Source: Algiphilus sp022763315 (GTDB lineage Bacteria > Pseudomonadota > Gammaproteobacteria > Nevskiales > Nevskiaceae). From it: a stretch of 64,000 nt of DNA. Below, in pieces: positions 51,190-59,418 of the stretch. Below the pieces are notes generated by a model. That model was not told the DNA's origin. It saw only the letters and a list, made by a program, of their open reading frames with translations, and made no database searches. The first letter of the stretch is position 1; every line of letters starts with the position of its first letter. Both the position numbers and the translations under genes were made by a program. Location of the stretch: NCBI RefSeq assembly GCF_965249985.1, contig NZ_OZ252280.1, one strand, 5' to 3'.

Positions 51190-52445
51190 TGCGTTGCCGC
51201 GGCCGGCTGACGGTTGGCTTCGGGGTCACCTGCTCCAGTCAGCACGCAGTGCGTCCCACCGGGGCTGTACATGGTGACGACGCAGGCGTTGCAGGCGGTG
51301 CAACCGGACTCCTGCTTCTCGCCTCGGCCGAAGGCGTCGACCAGATTCGGGTCGTGCAGCAGCGCCCGGCCCATGACCACCGCGTCGAAGCCATCCTCCC
51401 GCAGCTGTGCGATGCCGTCCATGCTCTTGGCGCCGCCCAGATAGGCCAGCGGCACGCTCACCTGCTGACGGATACGGTGCGAATAGCTCCTGAGATAGAG
51501 TTCGCGGAAGCGCACCTTGGGCTCCCACAGCCGCATCATGCGGCTGGCGATGCGCACCACCGGATTCTGAATCTGGGTGACCGCCTCTGCCGGCATATTG
51601 CTGCCGAAGATCTGCCAGGGCGCCTCCACATTCATGCCGCCGGAGAGTACGACCATGTGCGCCCCGGTGCGCTCGAGCGCCTTGACGGTGGTCATGACAT
51701 CCTGCAGCGAGGCGCCGCGGCGATGGCCTTCGACCACGCTGATCTTGCACAGCACTGCCATCTCATCGCCAACAGCGTCCAATACCTGGCGTAGCACCTG
51801 CGCCGGGAATCGCACCCGCTTTTCCGCATCGCCGCCCCAGAAGTCCTTGCGTCGGTTGTAGGCCGGCGATAGGAACTGGCTGAGGAGATAGCCGTGTCCC
51901 ATGTGCAGTTCCACGGCATCAAAGCCCGCCGCGCGCGCACGTTGCGCCGCGTTGACGAAGTCGTCGGCGATGCGGGACATGTCCGCAACCGACATCGCCG
52001 TCTTGAACATGCGGCCGGCAATCACGCCGGGCGGATTAAGCCCGCCCGAGGCGGACAAGGGATAGCGTGTCCGCAGTTTGGGCAGGAAGGTGAAACATCC
52101 GCCATGGGTCAATTGCGCTGAGACCGCACCGCCTTCGGCGTGCACGGCGTCGGTGAGCACGCGCAGATGCTTGACGGTGTCGTCGTCGAGCGTGATCTGG
52201 TCCTCGAAGGTACGGCCGTCGGGTTCCACCGCGCAGTAGGCGACGGTGGTCATGGCGGCGCCGCCGGCCGCCATGCTGCGGTGGTGCGCCACCAAGGCCT
52301 GGGTCGGAACGCCCCCAGGGGCCATGCCTTCGTTGGTCGCCGACTTGATGAAGCGGTTGCGCAATCGCAACGGCCCCAGCGTCAACGGCTCGAAAGCCCA
52401 GTCGCGGGTGGCGTCCAGATCAGCCAAGGCGCGCCTGCCCGCCAT
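51186..52445 (-). CDS. Old-yellow-enzyme/2,4-dienoyl reductase-like FMN oxidoreductase
   Basis: 419 residues. The TIM barrel carries NRFIKSATNEGMAPGG, AVSAQLTHGGCFTF, DAVELHMGHGYLLSQFLSPA and the FMN loop YLGGAKSMDG. A cysteine cluster near the C-terminus (SGCTACNACVVTMYSPGG) resembles the [4Fe-4S] site of dienoyl-CoA reductases, though the C-terminal FAD domain is absent. Start is uncertain: ATG 52445 (used here) overlaps the upstream SDR by 26 bp, and a TTG near 52427 is an alternative. It could reduce a conjugated steroid double bond. Confidence 0.8.
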   Translation of the reverse strand: MAGRRALADLDATRDWAFEPLTLGPLRLRNRFIKSATNEGMAPGGVPTQALVAHHRSMAAGGAAMTTVAYCAVEPDGRTFEDQITLDDDTVKHLRVLTDAVHAEGGAVSAQLTHGGCFTFLPKLRTRYPLSASGGLNPPGVIAGRMFKTAMSVADMSRIADDFVNAAQRARAAGFDAVELHMGHGYLLSQFLSPAYNRRKDFWGGDAEKRVRFPAQVLRQVLDAVGDEMAVLCKISVVEGHRRGASLQDVMTTVKALERTGAHMVVLSGGMNVEAPWQIFGSNMPAEAVTQIQNPVVRIASRMMRLWEPKVRFRELYLRSYSHRIRQQVSVPLAYLGGAKSMDGIAQLREDGFDAVVMGRALLHDPNLVDAFGRGEKQESGCTACNACVVTMYSPGGTHCVLTGAGDPEANRQPAAATQ

Positions 52446-53175
52446 CGAGGGCAATGCTCTGTCCATTGACGTAGGCGCAATCCGGGCCACAGAGCGTGGC
52501 GACGAAGCGGCCGATGTCCGCCTCGCAATCGCCGACGCGCTGCATTGGCACCGTCTGTACGAAGGCCTGCGACTCATCGGGATATTCGCGCATCCACCAG
52601 GCCATCGCCGGCGAACTGGCCAGCGGCAGAATGGCATTGGTGCGGATGCCTTCACCGCCCCATTCGCAGGCGGCGGCGCGGGTGAGCTGGCGAATGGCTT
52701 CCTTCACCGCTCCGTAGCATCCGTAGCCACTGGCGTCCCAACGCATGGCGGCTGGCGACGCCAGATTGATGATGTTGCCGTCGCCGCGCAGATGGGGGTA
52801 GGCCAGCTTCATCAGGCGGAAGGTGGCCAGCGGACCGGAGGTCCACCCCGCCTCGAAAGCGGCTTCCTCAACGTCATTCAGGCGGCCCAGCGGTACCTGC
52901 TGGGCATTGTTGACCAGGATATTGAGGCCACCCAACTCGGCCACGACGGTATCCACCGCTGCGGCGAGGGCCCCGGCGTCGTTGACATCGCCGGTGACAG
53001 CGATCGCCTTCACGCCGCGGCTGCGTGCGCTGTCCACTGTCTCCTGCAGCCGCTCGGCGGTCCGCCCCAGGACGGCGATATGCGCTCCTTCTGCGGCCAG
53101 CGCCAACGCAATGCCTTGGCCCACGCCCTGACCGCCGCCGGTCACCAGGGCAACCTTGCCCTCCAATCGCTGCAT
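52420..53175 (-). CDS. Short-chain dehydrogenase/reductase
   Basis: 251 residues. Motifs are VALVTGGGQGVGQGIALALA, VNNAQQVPLGRLND (the Gly of NNAG is replaced), NLASPAAMRWDASGYGCYGA and YGAVK. GGAGACAAC precedes ATG 53175, so the longer frame is dropped. It follows kstD by 45 bp in the same operon. The substrate is unknown; a steroid alcohol is likely from context. Confidence 0.83.
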   Translation of the reverse strand: MQRLEGKVALVTGGGQGVGQGIALALAAEGAHIAVLGRTAERLQETVDSARSRGVKAIAVTGDVNDAGALAAAVDTVVAELGGLNILVNNAQQVPLGRLNDVEEAAFEAGWTSGPLATFRLMKLAYPHLRGDGNIINLASPAAMRWDASGYGCYGAVKEAIRQLTRAAACEWGGEGIRTNAILPLASSPAMAWWMREYPDESQAFVQTVPMQRVGDCEADIGRFVATLCGPDCAYVNGQSIALDGGQARLG

Positions 53176-53220
53176 GTTGTCTCCTTGGCTGCCGCGCCGA
53201 GGGCGCGGTGTCGTCATGTT

Positions 53221-54951
53221 CTAGGCGGCTTCGCGCTGCGCCTGCGCCTCGCGCGCAATGTCCTGTGCGGCGATATAGCCGAAGGTCATCGCCGGGCCGA
53301 GCGTCGCCCCAGGTCCGGCATAGGTGCGGCCCATCACCGCCGCCGAGCAGTTGCCCACTGCGTAGAGGCCGGGGATGGCCTGACCATCCGCCTGCCGCAA
53401 CACACGGGCCTGCTCGTCGGTGACCAAGCCGCCCTTGGTTCCGATCTCGCCCGGGTCCACGCGCAGGGCGTAGAAGGGCGGCTTTTCGATCGGCCCCAGA
53501 CAAGGATTCGGACCGACGCTGGGGTCGCTGTAATAGCGGTCGAAGACATTGCCGCCCTTGCCGAATTCGCTGTCCACACCGCGCTCGGCATGCTGTGCCA
53601 TGCGCTCGACGGAGGCCTGCAGACCGGTGGCATCGACACCGATCTTGGCGGCCAGGGCCGGCAGACTGTCGGCGCGATAGATCACCTTGTCCCACCACTC
53701 CTGCGGCAACTTGCGATCCGGCTGAATGCTGCCTGGCAGCGTCGGGCCGGCAGGATAGTTCTTGCGGAAACGCCCATCGAAAATGAACCAGCAGGGCACA
53801 CAGGCGCCGGTGGCCTCGTGATTGCGGTAGATCGCGTAGACCACTTCCGTGTACGGACCCGCCTCATTGCAGAAGCGCTCGCCACGCTGGTTCACCATGA
53901 GGCTGCCCGGCAGTGCGCGTTCCACGAAAAGCCCCGGTTGCGGTGTTACCCCCGGCATATGCACGGTGGGAGTGCCCCATGTGAGGTGCATGAAGTCGCA
54001 GTCCGCACCCAGCGCCTGCCCGGCGCGAATGCCCTCGCCGTGGTTGAAGCCTGGCGCCGCGGTCCATTCGGCCTGCGTCGGGGCCGGCAGATACTGCTCG
54101 CGCATGGCCTGATTCGACTCGAAGCCGCCGGTCGCCAGCACCACCCCGCGACGCGCCTGCAGCGCACGCCGCCCGTTGGGGCCATCGACCTCCACCCCGA
54201 CGACCCGCCCGCCTTCCTCGACCAGCGAGACCAGCGCGGTATTCAGCTGCACCGGCACCTGATGCCGCTGCAAGGCCGCGCGCAGCGAAGCCACCAGCGC
54301 CTGGCCCAGGGTCAGGCGGCGGTCGCGCTTCGTACGGCGGCGCCAGCGGAAATCCGTCCAGTAGCGCCACATCATGCCCAGCGTCAACCGGATCCAGCCC
54401 TTGCCCTTGGTGAACAGGGTGTGCGCCTCGACTTGATCCATCGAGATGCGGCCCATCAACTGGGTGCCGGCGTAGGGCTCGCGCAGCTCGTCGAACAACG
54501 GCCCCAATTGCGCCGCATCGAAGGCGGCCGGTTCCATCGTGCGGTAGCCCGGCTTGCCCCCCGGTGCATCCGGGAAGTAATCGGGATACTTGCGGACGGC
54601 GCGGAAATGCACGTCGGCTTCCGATGCCAGCACGCGCACCATCTCGGGTGCGGCCCTGAGATACGCAGCGATGCGCGACTCGGGCACTTCGCCTGCGGTC
54701 AGGTGCCGCATGTACGCGAGCGCTTCCTCGTAGCTGTCGCTGCCGCCGACACCCGGAATCTGATCGTTGCAAGGGATCCAGATGCCCCCGCCCGACACCG
54801 CCGTGGTGCCGCCGTAGCGGTCCGTCTTTTCGAGCACGACGCTCGACAGGCCCAAAGCCTGCGAACGCAGGGCGGCGGTCATGCCGCCCGCGCCGGATCC
54901 GACCACGATGACGTCGAAGCGCTCGTCCCAGTTGCGCGCTGACTCGCTCAT
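53221..54951 (-). CDS. kstD: 3-ketosteroid Delta1-dehydrogenase
   Basis: 576 residues. The FAD-binding GSGAGG is at 18-23. The family C-terminal signature is strong: YAVGNCSAAVMGRTYAGPGA followed by TLGPAMTFG. In characterised KstD the tyrosine and glycine of the Y-x-G-x-G-A element are catalytic; here it reads YAGPGA, with Ala replacing the usual Pro after Tyr. KstD introduces the C1-C2 double bond in ring A of 3-ketosteroids, the step that with KshA opens ring B. It begins 10 bp after hsaA. Confidence 0.9.
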   Translation of the reverse strand: MSESARNWDERFDVIVVGSGAGGMTAALRSQALGLSSVVLEKTDRYGGTTAVSGGGIWIPCNDQIPGVGGSDSYEEALAYMRHLTAGEVPESRIAAYLRAAPEMVRVLASEADVHFRAVRKYPDYFPDAPGGKPGYRTMEPAAFDAAQLGPLFDELREPYAGTQLMGRISMDQVEAHTLFTKGKGWIRLTLGMMWRYWTDFRWRRRTKRDRRLTLGQALVASLRAALQRHQVPVQLNTALVSLVEEGGRVVGVEVDGPNGRRALQARRGVVLATGGFESNQAMREQYLPAPTQAEWTAAPGFNHGEGIRAGQALGADCDFMHLTWGTPTVHMPGVTPQPGLFVERALPGSLMVNQRGERFCNEAGPYTEVVYAIYRNHEATGACVPCWFIFDGRFRKNYPAGPTLPGSIQPDRKLPQEWWDKVIYRADSLPALAAKIGVDATGLQASVERMAQHAERGVDSEFGKGGNVFDRYYSDPSVGPNPCLGPIEKPPFYALRVDPGEIGTKGGLVTDEQARVLRQADGQAIPGLYAVGNCSAAVMGRTYAGPGATLGPAMTFGYIAAQDIAREAQAQREAA

Positions 54952-54961
54952 GATCGCGCTC

Positions 54962-56155
54962 TTAAATGAAGACGTCGGTGTTGTCGCGGCCCAGCATCAC
55001 CCCACCAAAGTTGCTGCCGAACATGTGCGCGTTATTGGCGTAGTGCGCGCGGGCGGTGTGGATATCGAGGAAGTAGCGGTGCAGCGAGAAGTCGGTGAAG
55101 ATGCCGCGGCCGCCGGCCGCGCCCATCAGGCGTGAAACCCGCTCGGCGCAGCGATCCACCACCTGCGCTGCCTGATAGCGGAAGTGCAGACGACGCTCGA
55201 TGGACAGCGGCTGATTCTGCCGCACGCTGTCGAGAATCTCGTCGAAATTGCGGTGCAGCACCAGCTTCATTTCATCCGCCGCCACCAGTGCATCGGCCAC
55301 CGCCATCTGCGCCGGGGCCTGCTCGGCGGTCTTCGAACCCATGTTGCCGGTCCAGTCGGTGGCCCAGTCCTGGAACACCTTGGTGGCGCCCACCAAGGCG
55401 CCGATGGCCGCCGAGGATACGGCGCGCACGAAGATCTGACCGAAGGGAATCTTGTACAACGGCGCGGTGAAGGTGTCCTTGCCAGGATTGGTGCCGTTGA
55501 AGCCGTCGGTGGCCTTGTGCGTGCGGTATTCCGGCACGAAGGCGTCTTCGACGATGATGTCGTTACTGCCGGTGCCCTTCAGCCCCATCGTGTGCCAGGT
55601 GTCTTCCACGCGGAAGTCCGAACGCGGCAGCAGGAAGGTACGGTACTCGGGCGGTTGCCCTTCATTGAAGATGAGCCCGCCAAGCAGCACCCATTCGCAA
55701 TGATCAATGCCGCTGGAGAAGCCCCAGCGACCGCTGAACTTGAAGCCCCCCTCAACCGGCGTGACCTGGCCCTTGGGCATATAGGTCGAGGCAACCAGCG
55801 TGGAGGTGTCGTCCTTCCAGACATCCTCGGCGGCGCGCGGATCAAATAGCGCCAGCTGCCAGTTGTGCACGCCGACGATGCCGTACACCCAGGCGGTGGA
55901 CATGCAACCCTCGGCGAGGATCATGGCGATGTCATAGAAGACATTCGGGTCCATCTCGTAGCCGCCGTAGGCCTTGGGCTGGAGCACGCGGAACAGTCCG
56001 GCGTCCTGCATCGCCTGGATGGTTTCGTCCGGGACGCGGCGGTTCTGAGCCGTTTCCTCGGCGCGCTCAGCAATCTGCGGAACCAAGTCACGGGCGCGCT
56101 GTAAAAGCACTTCAGGACTGACTACGGACACGGCGCTCTGGGCGTTGCTTTGCAT
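54962..56155 (-). CDS. hsaA: HsaA-like 3-HSA hydroxylase oxygenase (acyl-CoA dehydrogenase fold)
   Basis: 397 residues. The fold is that of acyl-CoA dehydrogenases, but the signatures are those of reduced-flavin monooxygenases: STAWVYGIVGVHNWQLALFD, GGFKFSGRWGFSSGIDHCEW and MGLKGTGSNDIIVEDAFVPE. It resembles HsaA/TesA2, which hydroxylates the aromatised A ring at C4 using flavin supplied by HsaB. No HsaB gene is in the window. The start at 56155 is supported by AGGAG; a longer reading is unnecessary. Its promoter is divergent from kshA. Confidence 0.88.
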   Translation of the reverse strand: MQSNAQSAVSVVSPEVLLQRARDLVPQIAERAEETAQNRRVPDETIQAMQDAGLFRVLQPKAYGGYEMDPNVFYDIAMILAEGCMSTAWVYGIVGVHNWQLALFDPRAAEDVWKDDTSTLVASTYMPKGQVTPVEGGFKFSGRWGFSSGIDHCEWVLLGGLIFNEGQPPEYRTFLLPRSDFRVEDTWHTMGLKGTGSNDIIVEDAFVPEYRTHKATDGFNGTNPGKDTFTAPLYKIPFGQIFVRAVSSAAIGALVGATKVFQDWATDWTGNMGSKTAEQAPAQMAVADALVAADEMKLVLHRNFDEILDSVRQNQPLSIERRLHFRYQAAQVVDRCAERVSRLMGAAGGRGIFTDFSLHRYFLDIHTARAHYANNAHMFGSNFGGVMLGRDNTDVFI

Positions 56156-56250
56156 GACGATCTCCTGCTGACGTACGGCTGGAAGGCCATGAACGGCGCA
56201 CGACCCTTCCACGATGCATCGCATTACAGCGGGCCCTTCGCGCAGGGGCA

Positions 56251-56268
56251 TCGTCCGAAATGACTACC
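56251..56268 (-). promoter_or_regulatory. Candidate regulon operator upstream of hsaA
   Basis: On the hsaA sense strand it reads GGTAGTCATTTCGGACGA, 17 of 18 identical to the site at 40441-40458 and in the same orientation relative to its gene. It lies 95 nt upstream of the hsaA start, farther than at the other operons, so the promoter arrangement may differ. Confidence 0.45.
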
Positions 56269-56291
56269 GCCGACTTTGTCTAAGTTGCGCG

Positions 56292-56314
56292 CACCCACTC
56301 CCACAAATGGGTGA
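56292..56314. promoter_or_regulatory. Inverted repeat in the hsaA-kshA intergenic region
   Basis: CACCCA (56292-56297) and TGGGTG (56308-56313) form an inverted repeat with a 10-nt spacer. The embedded CAAATGGGTGA (56304-56314) also occurs upstream of the CoA-transferase at 2432-2442. It could be an operator for either divergent gene. Weak support. Confidence 0.35.
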
Positions 56315-56380
56315 TGCACCACATTGCGCCAGCGCTCAACACTGCGCCACGAACACGCTTATATGGACTGGAGTTAGCGC

Positions 56381-57490
56381 ATGGTCACTGCAATTCGCCC
56401 CGCCGCCGGCAAGGCGCCGACGCATATGATCGAAGCCGCAGAGCCGCCTGAGCGCTACGCTCGCGGCTGGCACTGCCTCGGCCTTGCCGCCGACTACAAG
56501 GACGGCAAGCCGCACAGCCTGAATATCTTTGGCACCCGCCTGGTCGCCTTCCAGGGGGAAAGCGGCAAGGTGCACATCCTCGACGCCTGGTGCCCGCACA
56601 TGGGGGCCGATCTCGGCCTTGGCGAAGTCAAGGGCGACTCGGTGGTCTGCCGCTTCCACGGCTGGCATTGGGGCGGCGACGGCAAGTGCACCGAGATTCC
56701 CTATTGCAAGCGGATTCCGCCCAAGGCGCGGGTGCGCTCCTGGCCGACCTGCGAAGAGAACCATCTGCTCTTTGTCTGGAACGATCCGGAAGGCGCCGAA
56801 CCGCCGGCCGAGCAGGAAATCCCCCGCATCACGCAGGCCTTTTCTGAAGAATGGTCCGAGTGGCACATCGTCAAGTGGGACATCGGCACCAACTGCCGGG
56901 AACTGGTCGACAACCAGGCGGATATGTCGCACTTCACCCCGGTGCACGGCTCCGAGAACGTGGTCTACTTCGCCAACATCTTCGAGGGCCACAAGGCCAC
57001 GCAGGTGATGGTCGGCAAGAACGAACGTCTGGGCGGCCCCAATGCCTACCTGACCACCATCGCCACCTATTTCGGACCGGCGTACCACATCACCCACATG
57101 TTCGGCGAAGCGCAGGGCGTACCGATTGAGTCGATCCTGCTCAACAGCCACGTCCCGGTGGACCAGAATCGCTTCGAACTGCGCTTTGGCGTGATGGTGA
57201 AGAAGATTCCAGGTATGGATGACGCGGCCTGCAACGACATGATCAAGCAGTACGTCGATCTCACCTGCAAGGCGTTCTCCGAGGATGTCGAGATCTGGCA
57301 CAACAAGGTGCGCGTGGACAATCCGCTGCTGTGCGAGGGCGATGGCCCGATCCTGCAGCTGCGCGAGTGGTACGACCAGTTCTACACCGACCGCGACCAG
57401 ATCCCGGCCAAGCGCAGTGAACGGCGCGTCGTCGAAATCGACCAGGGGCTGGAACAGAAGCCGCCGCTGGAACACGTATTCGAGAGCTAG
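56381..57490 (+). CDS. kshA: KshA-like 3-ketosteroid 9alpha-hydroxylase oxygenase
   Basis: 369 residues. The Rieske ligands are Cys71, His73, Cys90 and His93 (WCPHMG and CRFHGW). The mononuclear site is NQADMSHFTPVHG with Asn178, Asp181, His184 and His189. EDVEIWHNK probably supplies the remaining acidic ligand near residue 305. KshA hydroxylates C9 of ring B, destabilising it so that, with KstD, the ring opens and ring A aromatises. The reductase KshB is not in the window. TGGAG precedes the ATG, and a strong terminator ends the transcript. Confidence 0.92.
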   Translation: MVTAIRPAAGKAPTHMIEAAEPPERYARGWHCLGLAADYKDGKPHSLNIFGTRLVAFQGESGKVHILDAWCPHMGADLGLGEVKGDSVVCRFHGWHWGGDGKCTEIPYCKRIPPKARVRSWPTCEENHLLFVWNDPEGAEPPAEQEIPRITQAFSEEWSEWHIVKWDIGTNCRELVDNQADMSHFTPVHGSENVVYFANIFEGHKATQVMVGKNERLGGPNAYLTTIATYFGPAYHITHMFGEAQGVPIESILLNSHVPVDQNRFELRFGVMVKKIPGMDDAACNDMIKQYVDLTCKAFSEDVEIWHNKVRVDNPLLCEGDGPILQLREWYDQFYTDRDQIPAKRSERRVVEIDQGLEQKPPLEHVFES

Positions 57491-57512
57491 GCGACACCAC
57501 CCAGGTGGTCAT

Positions 57513-57540
57513 GCCGGCGGCCGAAAGGCCGCCGGCTTTT
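57513..57540 (+). terminator. Intrinsic terminator after kshA
   Basis: A perfect 10-bp stem GCCGGCGGCC/GGCCGCCGGC with a GAAA tetraloop is followed directly by TTTTCTT. It lies 22 bp past the kshA stop. On the minus strand no U tract follows, so it mainly serves kshA. Confidence 0.85.
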
Positions 57541-57545
57541 CTTAT

Positions 57546-57929
57546 TCAGTTGGACAGGACTTCCATGTCCGATGGCCCCCAGTAGGCCTGCATGGACTGG
57601 AACTTTCCGGCGTCATTGAAGGTCATGACATCGATAACCCGAATCTCACTCGGCCCCTCGGGCATGGTCAGTTGAACATCGAACGCCATCGCTGCCGCAT
57701 TCGCGTGCGACGCCCGAATAGGCGCCGCCAGTTGCAATCGCGCCCCCGTCTGCAACGCCATCCGGTAGAACTCGGTGATGGCCGCGCGACCTTCCCGCGG
57801 CGGGGTGCCGACAGGATCCTCCACCGTTGCGTCGTCGGCGTAAAGCGCGACGAGCCCCTCCAGATCGGCAGCGTTGAAATGGTCGATATAGGCCTGCATC
57901 GCAGCCTTCATCGCCTGCTCGTTGTTCAT
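57546..57929 (-). CDS. ksi: Delta5-3-ketosteroid isomerase
   Basis: 127 residues, the usual KSI length. Catalytic residues are all in place from MNNEQAMKAA: Tyr14, Asp38 (ATVEDPVGTPP) and Asp100 (EIRVIDVMTF). The enzyme shifts the Delta5 double bond to Delta4 in 3-ketosteroids, producing the substrate of KstD. ATG 57929 has AAGGGG upstream and aligns the catalytic numbering with known KSIs, so the longer frame is rejected. It ends just beyond the kshA terminator and is divergent from the LuxR regulator. Confidence 0.92.
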   Translation of the reverse strand: MNNEQAMKAAMQAYIDHFNAADLEGLVALYADDATVEDPVGTPPREGRAAITEFYRMALQTGARLQLAAPIRASHANAAAMAFDVQLTMPEGPSEIRVIDVMTFNDAGKFQSMQAYWGPSDMEVLSN

Positions 57930-58040
57930 TTCGGCAATCCCCTTCAGTGCGCGTGCGATCGGAGCGTGCATGGTGTGCGACGGAGGAGAAGGATGTCTTA
58001 CCTCGGACGGATGACTCCAAGCGCAGCAACTCGACATTCA

Positions 58041-58057
58041 TCGCCCAATGGACGACG
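58041..58057 (+). promoter_or_regulatory. Candidate regulon operator upstream of the LuxR gene
   Basis: Reads TCGCCCAATGGACGACG; its GGACGA core ends 60 nt before the LuxR start, the same distance as at hsaC. A related TCGGACGGATGACTCC lies at 58003-58018 towards ksi. If the LuxR protein binds here it autoregulates; this is untested. Confidence 0.4.
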
Positions 58058-58115
58058 ATGACCGAAGAACAAATTACTAGAGCCTCGATAGGCGTGATTT
58101 CAGGAGACCAGCACC

Positions 58116-59327
58116 ATGCCCCGCAGTCAGACCACATTGATGGCGGCGCGCGAAGCCGCGCACCCTGACATGGCCGTCAGCGAGATTGCCCAGCTGACCG
58201 CGTCAGAAGCCTTCCAGAGCCTTGACTCCCTCGTTGGCGCAATCTACGACGGCGCCCTTTCCACCCCCCCGTGGAAGGAAGCGATGGCGATGGTGCAGGA
58301 TCGCCTGGGCGCCGAGCACGTCACCTTGATGCTGCGACCGCCATCGCCGGAGAGCAACGGGGTGATGATCAACACCGGCGAAACCACGCAGCAGGCCACG
58401 GATTCCTACGCCACCCGATTCTCATCCATCGATCCCTTCGTGCGCCTCGAGGAAGGCCAGGTCGTGACCGCCGAGGAGATGGTCGGCAAGGAATGGCTGA
58501 ACAGCACGGTCTATACCGAATACCTCAAGCCGCTCGGCATCCGGCATTTGCTGGGCGCGGACCTCTACACCAAGGACGGCGTCGAATGCCGTCTGCGCAT
58601 CACGCGCACCAACGACGACGACACCTTCACCGAAGGCGACCGTGACTTCGTGCGCTTTCTGTTGCCGCATCTCAAACGCGCCATTCAGCTGCACACCAAG
58701 CTCGATCTGCTGGAAACCGAACGGCAGCTCTTCGCGGGCACCATCAACCGGATGTTGCTCGGCATCATCAGCTATGACGAGCAGGGCAATATCATCGAAA
58801 CCAATGAGGAGGCGCGCCGCATCCTCAGCGAGAAAGACGGTATCTGGCTGGCGCACGATGCCCTCCGCCTGGACCGGGTCAAGGAGGAGCGCGAGCTGCA
58901 CCGCATCATCCGTCGGGCTTGCAGCGGTGAGGGCCAGGAGCAGTCTCCCGCCATGGTCGACGCCATTGCCGTCACACGTCCGTCTGGCCGCGCCACGCTG
59001 GGCGTGCTGGTCAAGACCGTACCCGCCGGGGAATACTCGGAGGGCAAGTATCGCCCGGCCGCCGTGGTCTACCTGCGCGACCCCGAAGCCAATGCCGCCC
59101 AGCCTTCGCACGAACTGGTGCGCCGCCTGTTTGGCCTGACCCGCATGGAAGCCACCCTGGCCCTGCTGCTCACCGAAGGCCTGACCCTCGACGAGGCCGC
59201 CGAAGAGATGAACGTGCGCCGCAATACGGCACGTACGCATCTGCGTTCCATCTTCTGCAAGACCGGCGTGACGCGCCAGACGATGCTGGTGCGTCTGCTG
59301 CTGAATTCGGTGATCCGACTCGGCTAG
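58116..59327 (+). CDS. LuxR-type transcriptional regulator (TeiR-like)
   Basis: 403 residues. A GAF/PAS-like sensory region (IDPFVRLEEGQVVTAEEMVG near residue 105, RRILSEKDGIWLAHDALRLD near 235) precedes a C-terminal helix-turn-helix: GLTRMEATLALLLTEGLTLD, then EEMNVRRNTARTHLRSIFCK. This architecture and length resemble TeiR, the testosterone-inducible LuxR-type regulator of Comamonas testosteroni. AGGAGA lies 9 nt before the ATG. Location next to ksi and kshA makes it the most likely regulator of the steroid genes in the window, in which no TetR repressor is seen. Ligand and targets are inference. Confidence 0.85.
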   Translation: MPRSQTTLMAAREAAHPDMAVSEIAQLTASEAFQSLDSLVGAIYDGALSTPPWKEAMAMVQDRLGAEHVTLMLRPPSPESNGVMINTGETTQQATDSYATRFSSIDPFVRLEEGQVVTAEEMVGKEWLNSTVYTEYLKPLGIRHLLGADLYTKDGVECRLRITRTNDDDTFTEGDRDFVRFLLPHLKRAIQLHTKLDLLETERQLFAGTINRMLLGIISYDEQGNIIETNEEARRILSEKDGIWLAHDALRLDRVKEERELHRIIRRACSGEGQEQSPAMVDAIAVTRPSGRATLGVLVKTVPAGEYSEGKYRPAAVVYLRDPEANAAQPSHELVRRLFGLTRMEATLALLLTEGLTLDEAAEEMNVRRNTARTHLRSIFCKTGVTRQTMLVRLLLNSVIRLG

Positions 59328-59335
59328 CGCCCAGC

Positions 59336-59364
59336 GGCCGACGCCCACTGCGGGCGTCGGCCTT
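59336..59364 (+). terminator. Hairpin terminator after the LuxR gene
   Basis: A perfect 11-bp stem GGCCGACGCCC/GGGCGTCGGCC with an ACTGC loop begins 8 bp after the stop. Only TT follows, so termination may be partial. Confidence 0.6.
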
Positions 59365-59418
59365 CCCCTGGCAGCGACGATCCGTTACAAGGGACACTCC
59401 CTCGCACCGGACCTTCGC

